From assembly GCF_048572895.1 (NCBI RefSeq), contig NZ_CP183878.1, positions 2,356,001-2,420,000 on the forward strand: a DNA stretch of 64,000 bases. Reading direction: 5' to 3'. The notes beneath the pieces were generated by a model, which ran no database searches, was not told where the DNA came from, and saw nothing but the letters and a program-made list of their open reading frames with translations. The position numbers and the translations under genes are program-made. This document shows positions 1-6,840 of this stretch, one piece after another; position 1 is the first letter of the stretch; each line of letters opens with the position of its first letter. Origin of the DNA: Psychrobacillus sp048572895. Lineage in GTDB: Bacteria > Bacillota > Bacilli > Bacillales_A > Planococcaceae.

Positions 1-675
1 CTCTAAAAGATAACCATACATCTCCGCTTCTAAGTCTTCTCCTGGAAGAGAGAGTTTCCCTTTGGATAGTAGATTATAAAAGATTGTTTTTGGCTCAACT
101 AACAATGAATAAGCCGAAATATGTGGAATTTTTAAGCGGAATGCTTCCTGCAAGGATGCTTTCCATTGATCCATCGTTTGGTTTGGAAGTCCATACATCA
201 AATCTATACTTATCGATGGGAAATCAGTTTGTTTGGCATGTTCAATCACTTCATAGACATGATCATTAGAATGGGTTCTTCCTAATACTTTTAAAAGGTC
301 CTGATCAAAGGTTTGGACTCCCATACTTAGCCGGTTCACACCGAATTCGCGCATCTTTTGCATTTTATCAAGTGTCAGCTCATCTGGATTAGCTTCCGAT
401 GAGAATTCTGTGACATGCTCCATTGGTATATATGTGGTAATCAGCTCCAATAATCGATCTAATTGGTCTACTGATAAAGAAGTAGGAGTACCACCCCCAA
501 TAAATATCGTTTCAATTTCTGCTTTTTGTAAATCATTTGCCCACAATGCCATTTCTTTTCCAAGTGATTCAATATATTCATCTACCGGTTGGTTATGAAA
601 GAAAAATTTATTGAAATCACAGTAATTACAAATTTGATGACAGAAAGGAATATGTATATATACGCCTCGTACCAT
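1..675 (-). CDS. hemW: HemW, radical SAM heme chaperone (3' end beyond window)
   Basis: This is the N-terminal 225 codons of HemW, formerly annotated as oxygen-independent coproporphyrinogen III oxidase-like HemN; the C-terminus lies left of base 1. The protein opens MVRGVYIHIPFC and carries the radical-SAM cysteine triad C-x3-C-x2-C (FCHQICNYC), followed by the SAM-binding IGGGTPTSL stretch. HemW-type proteins bind a 4Fe-4S cluster and heme and are thought to deliver heme to apo-proteins; true HemN activity is not expected. The ATG at 675 has only a weak GGGAT-type ribosome binding site. It lies 66 bp downstream of lepA, the same order as in B. subtilis, with a hairpin between them. Confidence 0.93.
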   Translation of the reverse strand, partial: MVRGVYIHIPFCHQICNYCDFNKFFFHNQPVDEYIESLGKEMALWANDLQKAEIETIFIGGGTPTSLSVDQLDRLLELITTYIPMEHVTEFSSEANPDELTLDKMQKMREFGVNRLSMGVQTFDQDLLKVLGRTHSNDHVYEVIEHAKQTDFPSISIDLMYGLPNQTMDQWKASLQEAFRLKIPHISAYSLLVEPKTIFYNLLSKGKLSLPGEDLEAEMYGYLLE

Positions 676-702
676 AACTATCCCTACTTTCTTCTTCCAT
701 AT

Positions 703-731
703 AGGAAAAAGGAGGCTGCTAGTGCCTCCCC
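703..731 (-). terminator. Hairpin terminator or attenuator between lepA and hemW
   Basis: On the minus strand GGAGGC and GCCTCC pair around a 7-base loop and are followed by TTTTTCC. It lies 10 bp after the lepA stop and just ahead of hemW, so it could terminate lepA or reduce read-through into hemW. Confidence 0.7.
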
Positions 732-741
732 CTTCGTTTTA

Positions 742-2571
742 TTATTTATTTGGCTCGTCCATTTTCAGAACAGCCATAAATGCTTCCTGGGGAACTTCCA
801 CAGAACCTACTTGTTTCATGCGTTTTTTACCTTCTTTTTGTTTATCAAGAAGTTTACGTTTACGAGAGATATCTCCACCGTAACATTTTGCTAAGACGTT
901 TTTACCGATTGACTTGATAGTTGAACGAGCGACAATTTTTTGCCCGATAGCAGCTTGTACTGGAACTTCAAACTGTTGTCTCGGTATTAACGCTTTTAGC
1001 TTTTCAACGATTAGCTTACCTCGTTCGTACGCGAAATCACGATGAACAATAAAGCTAAGTGCATCTACTTTTTCACTGTTAAGTAAAATATCCATTTTCA
1101 CTAATTTAGATTCTTTATATCCGATTAAGTCATAATCAAATGAAGCGTAACCTTTTGTGCTTGATTTTAATGCATCAAAGAAGTCGTAAACTACTTCGGA
1201 TAACGGAATTTCATAAATAATATTAACACGCGATTTAGATAAGAAATCCATCGTGATAAAGTTTCCACGCTTACGTTGACAAAGTTCCATAACTGAACCT
1301 ACATAATCTTCTGGGACCATAATAGATGCTTTTACATATGGTTCTTCTATTTTTTCCACTTTTTGTACATCTGGCATCATAGATGGGTTGTCCACTTTTA
1401 GGATTTCTCCGTTTGTCAGCTTCACATCATATATAACACTAGGTGCCGTAGTAATTAAATCGATTTTGAATTCGCGTTCTATACGCTCTTGAATTATTTC
1501 CATATGTAATAATCCAAGGAAACCACAACGGTAACCAAAGCCTAATGCTTGAGAAGTTTCCGGCTCAAACTCTAATGCTGAGTCGTTCAGTTCTAGTTTT
1601 TCTAGCGCCTCACGTAGATCTACATATTTCGTATTGTCAATCGGGTATAATCCACAGAAAACCATTGGATTCATTTTTTTATATCCCGCTAAAGGCTCTA
1701 TTGCAGGGTTGACAGCTAAAGTAATCGTATCACCGACACTCGAGTCACCTACATTTTTCATCGAAGCGGTTAAGAAACCAACATCACCAACGGTCAATTC
1801 AGCACGTTGCGTTGTTCTAGGCGTAAATACCCCAGTTTCTACTACCTCGAACTCTTTACCTGAAGACATCATTTTAATCGTATCGCCAGGTTTAACGGTA
1901 CCTTCCACAATACGAATATAAACGATAACCCCACGGTAAGGGTCAAAAAGTGAATCAAATATCAATGCCTTTAATGGTGCATTGGGATCACCAGTTGGGG
2001 CAGGCACTTTCTCTACAATTTGTTCCAGAATTTCTTCAATACCAATGCCCGCTTTTGCAGATGCTAAAACCGCTTCTGAAGCATCTAAACCGATAACATC
2101 TTCCACTTCTGCTCGTACCCGTTCTGGATCTGCTGCTGGAAGATCAATTTTATTGATAACTGGAAGTATTTCAAGGTCGTTATCTAGAGCAAGATAAACA
2201 TTTGCTAGTGTTTGCGCTTCAATACCTTGTGCTGCATCTACAACCAAAATAGCTCCTTCACAGGCAGCTAAGCTTCGAGATACCTCATAGGTGAAATCGA
2301 CATGTCCAGGTGTATCAATAAGATGGAAAATATATTCTTCCCCGTCTTTTGCATTATAAGTCAATTGAACAGCATTCAATTTAATAGTAATACCGCGTTC
2401 ACGTTCAAGATCCATGGAATCGAGTAATTGACTTTGCATTTCTCGAGATGTTACTGTTTGTGTTTTTTCTAATATACGATCCGCAAGTGTCGATTTCCCA
2501 TGGTCAATATGGGCAATAATCGAAAAGTTACGTATTTTTTTCTGTCGTGCCAGTCTCTCATCATTATTCAT
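742..2571 (-). CDS. lepA: Elongation factor 4 (LepA), ribosomal back-translocase GTPase
   Basis: LepA/EF4 is a translational GTPase that binds ribosomes and acts on elongation or 30S maturation under stress. The protein is 609 residues, close to the roughly 612 of B. subtilis. The N-terminal GTPase domain shows the P-loop AHIDHGKST, the switch II region DTPGHVDF and the NKIDLP specificity motif; an EF-G-like region and the LepA-specific basic C-terminal domain (GGDISRKRKLLDKQKEGK) follow. The ATG at 2571 is preceded by AGGAGTGAGCAAGT, a strong ribosome binding site. It is followed by hemW, as in other Bacillales. Confidence 0.98.
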   Translation of the reverse strand: MNNDERLARQKKIRNFSIIAHIDHGKSTLADRILEKTQTVTSREMQSQLLDSMDLERERGITIKLNAVQLTYNAKDGEEYIFHLIDTPGHVDFTYEVSRSLAACEGAILVVDAAQGIEAQTLANVYLALDNDLEILPVINKIDLPAADPERVRAEVEDVIGLDASEAVLASAKAGIGIEEILEQIVEKVPAPTGDPNAPLKALIFDSLFDPYRGVIVYIRIVEGTVKPGDTIKMMSSGKEFEVVETGVFTPRTTQRAELTVGDVGFLTASMKNVGDSSVGDTITLAVNPAIEPLAGYKKMNPMVFCGLYPIDNTKYVDLREALEKLELNDSALEFEPETSQALGFGYRCGFLGLLHMEIIQERIEREFKIDLITTAPSVIYDVKLTNGEILKVDNPSMMPDVQKVEKIEEPYVKASIMVPEDYVGSVMELCQRKRGNFITMDFLSKSRVNIIYEIPLSEVVYDFFDALKSSTKGYASFDYDLIGYKESKLVKMDILLNSEKVDALSFIVHRDFAYERGKLIVEKLKALIPRQQFEVPVQAAIGQKIVARSTIKSIGKNVLAKCYGGDISRKRKLLDKQKEGKKRMKQVGSVEVPQEAFMAVLKMDEPNK

Positions 2572-2760
2572 ACTTGCTCACTCCTAATTAAACTACTTGC
2601 ATTATAACAGATAAAAGATTGTTTAAAAAATTTTACTGTAATATTTTATGTACACTCTAAATCTTTTTATTGGATAAATATTAATATAAATAAATTTTCG
2701 CCAGACTTTAATCTTATCAAAAACCCGTACATAACACAATCTACGAGTATATTTTCATAC

Positions 2761-2801
2761 AAAAAGAGATGAAGCGGCTATGACTTGCTTCATCTCTTTT
2801 T
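2761..2801 (-). terminator. Rho-independent terminator after spoIIP
   Basis: The 13-14 bp stem GAGATGAAGC/GCTTCATCTC is flanked by an A-run and a T-run, so it can work on both strands. It lies directly after the spoIIP stop codon. The remaining 190 bp up to lepA contain no ORF or other recognisable signal. Confidence 0.85.
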
Positions 2802-2808
2802 AGTATAT

Positions 2809-3627
2809 TTATAATGGTAAATCGTCATTTAACATGTTAGATATTGCTTTAGCTAAAATCGCAATCGAACGATTAATTTCTTGTTCATCATTATCAATGC
2901 CCCCTAATTCTACATTAAGTAAATTTGGGGCAAGGTCTTGATTGTATACACCGTCTACTCCCTTTCCTTCTTTTGGCAATATCCCTCTTGAAATTCCAGG
3001 TACTAATTTATTTAATTGGTTAGAGAGATTTTGTGCAAGTTGCTCATTCACTCTATAGTTGGGGTGCTCTCGGCCAATAACAAATATAAATTTAGCGTAA
3101 CTTTCTTCCCCACTTTTAAGCGTTGTCACATTTGCTTTGGCTGAATCTCTATGAATATCTAAAATAATATCATATTTGTTATGCCCTAATGCATTTTGAA
3201 CAAAAGGTCTTATTGAATTATACTGCCTCGCATCTCCCGTAGTCTCAGGTCCCAAAATATCAGTTTCTAATTGATGGAAGGCGAATTGATTAGTTATCTG
3301 TTCTTGGAAAGACGTAATATTGTCTGCAGGATGGTACGTTGCAATTTTTTCACCTTTAGCAGCTAGTATAGGCTTATAGGCTTCTTGGGAATGGGTAAAA
3401 TAGACAAATGCTTTTTTAGGCTCCAAAATTTCGGAAACTGGCGTTTTTGTTTCTAACTGCGCTGCGTAAACAACAGCAGTATTACTTTCTTCTTTCGATG
3501 TTACTTCTTTTGTTACTGTTTGTTGCTTTTGTTGCGGGAAAAGAGGCGTTTGGACGGTTGCAATAATAATTGGTGCTAAAAATAAAAGTAATAAAATGCT
3601 AACTACATTCTTTAAGGACTTAGCCAT
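2809..3627 (-). CDS. spoIIP: Stage II sporulation protein P (SpoIIP), peptidoglycan hydrolase
   Basis: SpoIIP is a cell-wall amidase/endopeptidase that works with SpoIID and SpoIIM during septal thinning and engulfment of the forespore. An N-terminal membrane segment (residues 6-24, VVSILLLLFLAP) precedes the hydrolase domain, which carries ILDIHRDS, FVIGREHPNY, GVYNQDL and LNVELGG, consistent with a zinc-dependent amidase fold. The ATG at 3627 has the ribosome binding site GAGGAGAG; an upstream GTG at 3645 lies before that site and is not the start. At 272 residues it is well short of B. subtilis SpoIIP (about 400), mostly in the variable linker. It follows gpr with a 54-bp gap, the usual gpr-spoIIP pair. 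Confidence 0.94.
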   Translation of the reverse strand: MAKSLKNVVSILLLLFLAPIIIATVQTPLFPQQKQQTVTKEVTSKEESNTAVVYAAQLETKTPVSEILEPKKAFVYFTHSQEAYKPILAAKGEKIATYHPADNITSFQEQITNQFAFHQLETDILGPETTGDARQYNSIRPFVQNALGHNKYDIILDIHRDSAKANVTTLKSGEESYAKFIFVIGREHPNYRVNEQLAQNLSNQLNKLVPGISRGILPKEGKGVDGVYNQDLAPNLLNVELGGIDNDEQEINRSIAILAKAISNMLNDDLPL

Positions 3628-3681
3628 AATTTCCACTCTCCTCACACAATCGTATGAAGAGAGCAGCCTTTTTAGAACACT

Positions 3682-4698
3682 TTATCTAGTTGTAATCCAA
3701 CTTTCTATTCCATTGGAAAGTATATATGCATATTGTTCAACCCAAGCATCCGTCTCTTTTGGGGTCACAAATAAGGATGGATTTTTCCCGACAAATACTT
3801 CTTCAAATAACTTTCTTTTTTCTTCTGTTGGCCACGTAACCCATTCACCAAAGATGGGTTCAAGGACAGATTTATCAATGTTTGGTTTTTTACTAGACAC
3901 CATTGGAGTTACCGCTAATGCAGAGGAAGGGCTATTTTTTTCTTCAATCTTAGAAGCAATATAATGAATGACTTGCTCCATTGCGTCTGCGTATAATACT
4001 GGACCATCTACAACCATTGGAATACCAATAGCTGTTACAGGAACACCATATACCTCTTCAGATACTTCTTTTCGTTGGTTTCCTACACCGGATCCTGGAT
4101 GTATTCCTGTGTTCGTCAATTGAATCGTTTTGCATAGCCGTTCACTATTTCTAGCTGCTAAAGCATCTAACACAATGATTAAATCCGGTTTAAATGCTTT
4201 ACTAATTGCTTCGATAAAATCACTTGTTTCAAATCCGGTTTGTCCAGTTACCCCTGGTGCGTACATAACCACTTTTACATGCTCAGTACTTTGGGTCACT
4301 GAAGAGCTTTGTAAATACTCAATTGCCTTTGGACCAATGGCATCTGGTGTTATAGTTGCATTACCTAATCCTATGATTAATACTTTTGAATCCTTTGATA
4401 GATTTAAATCACTATGCATCTCTCTAAGCTTTTCGATAAATACTTTTTCAATTGGCTTGAAACTATCCTCCCTATCCGGACTCACCGTTAAATCTGTTAA
4501 GGTAATATATTTACCTTTTTTCTTCCCTATTTTCTTTTCTCCCTTTTCATCTACTTCAATTGATGTGACAAGTACTGCACCTTCACGTTTTTCATCAAAT
4601 GAAATCCCCTCGGAATCTTCAAGTTTGTTTTTTTCCGCGGCTGAACGATGCCTTACCATTTCATCTGATTCGTCTAATAAATCAGTTCTTCCCCACAT
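3682..4698 (-). CDS. gpr: Germination protease (GPR endopeptidase)
   Basis: GPR is the spore protease that degrades small acid-soluble proteins at the start of germination. It is made in the forespore as a zymogen and belongs to an atypical aspartic peptidase family. The 338-residue protein carries ITLTDLTVSPD, the glycine-rich VLIIGLGNATITPDAIGP, YAPGVTGQTGFET, IIVLDALAARN and GIHPGSGVGN, all characteristic of the family. The ATG at 4698 follows the site GAGGTGATATT. It is divergent from rpsT and upstream of spoIIP. A sigma-F/G promoter is expected, but I could not fix one confidently in the short upstream gap. Confidence 0.96.
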   Translation of the reverse strand: MWGRTDLLDESDEMVRHRSAAEKNKLEDSEGISFDEKREGAVLVTSIEVDEKGEKKIGKKKGKYITLTDLTVSPDREDSFKPIEKVFIEKLREMHSDLNLSKDSKVLIIGLGNATITPDAIGPKAIEYLQSSSVTQSTEHVKVVMYAPGVTGQTGFETSDFIEAISKAFKPDLIIVLDALAARNSERLCKTIQLTNTGIHPGSGVGNQRKEVSEEVYGVPVTAIGIPMVVDGPVLYADAMEQVIHYIASKIEEKNSPSSALAVTPMVSSKKPNIDKSVLEPIFGEWVTWPTEEKRKLFEEVFVGKNPSLFVTPKETDAWVEQYAYILSNGIESWITTR

Positions 4699-4758
4699 AA
4701 TATCACCTCTTTTTTAGTGTGGTCGAAGTGTCAAGTAAATATTCTTTGCATTTATATA

Positions 4759-4787
4759 TTGCAATTTGTTTTCGTGTTTGTTAAAAT
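4759..4787 (+). promoter_or_regulatory. Sigma-A promoter of rpsT
   Basis: A -35 element TTGCAA (4759-4764) is separated by exactly 17 bp from a -10 element TAAAAT (4782-4787). Transcription would begin near 4794, leaving a leader of about 53 nt before rpsT. Confidence 0.65.
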
Positions 4788-4846
4788 AATGCTTGTTGTA
4801 TTAGAAAGAAATGTATCATCTCAGACCTTATTAGGAGGTGAAAGGT

Positions 4847-5095
4847 ATGCCAAACATTAAATCTGCTATTAAACGTGTTAAGACAAATGAGAGATTAAAC
4901 ACTCAAAATGCAAAAGCAAAATCAGCAATGCGTACTGCTGTGAAAAAAGCTGATACTGCTGCTCTTAATAACGACGAAAACGCAAAAGATCTTATTAAAA
5001 CTGCTATTCAACAACTTGAAAAAGCAGCTTCAAAAGGTTTAATTCATAAAAACGCAGCTTCTCGTAAGAAGTCTCAATTAATGAAAAAAGCGTAA
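4847..5095 (+). CDS. rpsT: 30S ribosomal protein S20
   Basis: S20 is a primary 16S-rRNA binding protein of the small subunit. The 82-residue protein is lysine- and alanine-rich, starts MPNIKSAIKRVKTNE and contains the family segment KGLIHKNAASRKKSQL. The start is the ATG at 4847, not the GTG at 4838, because the GTG lies inside the ribosome binding site TAGGAGGTGA. It is one of few plus-strand genes here, divergent from gpr and convergent with holA; this gpr-rpsT-holA arrangement is usual in Bacillales. Confidence 0.98.
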   Translation: MPNIKSAIKRVKTNERLNTQNAKAKSAMRTAVKKADTAALNNDENAKDLIKTAIQQLEKAASKGLIHKNAASRKKSQLMKKA

Positions 5096-5101
5096 CAAAA
5101 A

Positions 5102-5137
5102 TAAGACTGACCGATTTAATCGGACAGTCTTTTTTTG
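5102..5137 (+). terminator. Terminator between rpsT and holA
   Basis: AAGACTG and CAGTCTT form the outer stem, CCGAT and ATCGG the inner stem, followed by a run of seven T. The complementary strand also ends in a T-rich run, so it probably serves the convergent holA as well. Confidence 0.88.
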
Positions 5138-5169
5138 TTAAAAATTATGTAATGGCCTATCTTTTGTTT

Positions 5170-6174
5170 TTATTTCAATAAAAACATTTCTAAAATTCTA
5201 TCACGGTTAATATTGAGAGTTTTTAATTGTAAATCCACTGTCGCAAGGTCATTTAGTGTCTGTAATAGCTTTTGTTCATTGTGTAGCATTGGATGATCTA
5301 TTAATAACTTTACCCGGTATGGATGTACTTTGAGTTGGTTAGCAATTTGCTGTGCATGATAACCTTTTTTCTTTAAATGACTTACTTGCACCATTAGTCT
5401 AACCTGTGTTGCTATTAATGCATTTAATTTCAATGGATCCTCTTTTCGCTTCAATAGATCATGAAAAATTTCAATAGCTTCACTTTTATTCCCCGAAAGG
5501 TATGCATTTCCTAATGTAAAAACATCCTGCTCTAATGTACGAACAAGTAATTTTTTTATAGTTTCTATATCTACCTCTTGTTCTTCTCCAACATATGTCG
5601 CTATTTTTATTAACTCTGTTTGCAGATGAACAAGATCAGTCCCACCAAATTCTATAAGACAATCTATTGCCTCATCAGACATCGTTTTACCATGAGTGGA
5701 AAGCTCATGTAAGATCCAGCCCTTCAGGTCATGTACCTGTAAACCAGCTGATTCAATGACATTGGCCGCCTGTTTCATAGCCTTCGTAATTTTCTTGCGT
5801 TCATCTAGTTTCTCATAAGGTGCTATAAAAACGGTTATCGCTGATGGTGACGGAGATTTTAGCCACTCTTCTAGTCTCACGGTATCATGGACTATTTTTT
5901 CTTTTCCTTTTTCTGTAGCCTTTAAAAAAAATGCATTCTTTGCTATTACAAGTTTTTTATCTGAAAAAAAAGGAATGGTGTCTGCTTCATACATGACCTC
6001 ATCAACTTTACTTTCCTCCATATCAAAGGTAATAACTTCTAATTCCCCTTGCTCACTTAATTGCCTTTTAATTCTTTTTATTGTTTCTTCGATAAAATAC
6101 GCCTCAATGCCATATAATAAATACACAGAAGAAATCTTATTATTAGATATTTGCATCCACTTTTCTGAAATCAT
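5170..6174 (-). CDS. holA: DNA polymerase III subunit delta (HolA/YqeN)
   Basis: HolA opens the beta clamp within the clamp-loader complex during replication. The 334-residue protein aligns by eye with B. subtilis YqeN: YLLYGIEAYFIEETI near the N-terminus, FIAPYEKLDERKKITKA at about 115-131, RTLEQDVFTLGNA at about 212-224, and the C-terminal NQLKVHPYRVKLL. There is no P-loop, as expected for delta. The ATG at 6174 follows AAGGAGC at good spacing. The yqzM and comE region lies upstream, as in B. subtilis. Confidence 0.95.
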   Translation of the reverse strand: MISEKWMQISNNKISSVYLLYGIEAYFIEETIKRIKRQLSEQGELEVITFDMEESKVDEVMYEADTIPFFSDKKLVIAKNAFFLKATEKGKEKIVHDTVRLEEWLKSPSPSAITVFIAPYEKLDERKKITKAMKQAANVIESAGLQVHDLKGWILHELSTHGKTMSDEAIDCLIEFGGTDLVHLQTELIKIATYVGEEQEVDIETIKKLLVRTLEQDVFTLGNAYLSGNKSEAIEIFHDLLKRKEDPLKLNALIATQVRLMVQVSHLKKKGYHAQQIANQLKVHPYRVKLLIDHPMLHNEQKLLQTLNDLATVDLQLKTLNINRDRILEMFLLK

Positions 6175-6228
6175 GCTAAGTGCTCCTTGCTACATATAGT
6201 TAATTTTCATTATAACTTAAATCGGTGG

Positions 6229-6368
6229 ATAAAGTGAAGCTTCCCTCAGTAAGGGTTAGTTGAACCAATCGGGGATTTACAGGCTGTTTATCCCATCTGG
6301 TTTTTTCATGCTTTCACTAAAGTTGAATTGGGATATTACAGCCTGTTAAACCGGGATAAATTGCGACA
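6229..6368. repeat. Repeat D, copy 1 (left of yqzM)
   Basis: It shares with 6591-6770 the pieces GTTAGTTGAACCA, TCGGG, TTTAC, GGC/GACAGTT and a closing GTTAAAGCGGGATAAA-like end. The two copies flank yqzM in the same orientation. The arms can fold partly, since TTTACAGGCTG pairs with CAGCCTGTTAAA. It contains no coding sequence, and no rho-independent terminator is visible for holA's neighbourhood here. Confidence 0.7.
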
Positions 6369-6456
6369 TTATATGCCTTACTAGAAAAAGAAAAGTTTGT
6401 ATATAGATTTTTTATAGGCAATCCTTTATAATTAGGGGGAAATAGGAGGGGTAACA

Positions 6457-6591
6457 ATGAATGAGTTTGAACAAAATGTCCAGTCGAAACGTAACGACGC
6501 GATCGACTCTGGTGTAGGTTTTGTAGTCTCCTTTGGTTTTTTTGCAATAATGTTTATCATTGCAACCGTTATTGAGTTCGTAGCTCGATAA
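6457..6591 (+). CDS. yqzM: YqzM family small membrane protein (44 aa)
   Basis: This 44-codon ORF encodes MNEFEQNVQSKRNDAIDSG followed by one hydrophobic segment (about residues 21-39, VGFVVSFGFFAIMF onward) and ends in VARstop. By recall it matches YqzM, a conserved short Bacillales protein found between holA and comEC in B. subtilis, exactly its place here. Its function is unknown. A strong site, AGGAGGGG, lies 6 nt ahead of the ATG. It is on the plus strand, opposite to holA and comEC, and is bracketed by the two copies of repeat D. Confidence 0.9.
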   Translation: MNEFEQNVQSKRNDAIDSGVGFVVSFGFFAIMFIIATVIEFVAR

Positions 6592-6770
6592 AGTGAAACT
6601 TCAATTAGTGGAGGGTTATTTTCCCCCGCTAATTGTTAGTTGAACCATTCGGGCTTTTACGGACAGTTATCTCCCACTTATGCTTTGTGCTTCGGTAAAG
6701 CCTTGAAGCGGGAGTCATACTGCCCGTTAAAGCGGGATAAAGTGAAACTTCAATTAGTGAGATATTCTTC
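6591..6770. repeat. Repeat D, copy 2 (right of yqzM)
   Basis: This second, longer copy begins at the yqzM stop. It carries GTTAGTTGAACCATTCGGG, TTTACGGACAGTTAT, a central hairpin around TGCTTCGG and the closing GCCCGTTAAAGCGGGATAAA. A short direct repeat, AAAGTGAAACTTCAATTAGT, appears at both ends (about 6590-6609 and 6739-6758), which looks like a duplicated boundary. Confidence 0.72.
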
Positions 6771-6789
6771 AATCATACTGATTGAAATT

Positions 6790-6825
6790 AAAAGGGTTTT
6801 GCCTCGTGGAGGTAAACCCTTTTTT
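6790..6825 (-). terminator. Terminator of the comE operon
   Basis: On the minus strand AAGGGTTTAC and GCAAAACCCTT pair around CTCCACGAG. The A-rich sequence at the left reads as T-rich on the minus strand. It lies 15 bp after the comEC stop. Confidence 0.82.
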
Positions 6826-6840
6826 CATTTAAATAGATGC

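Noticed and set aside
4130..4717. 195-codon plus-strand ORF opposite gpr
   Set aside because: It is a shadow of gpr on the other strand; the translated sequence has low-complexity serine and no start signal.
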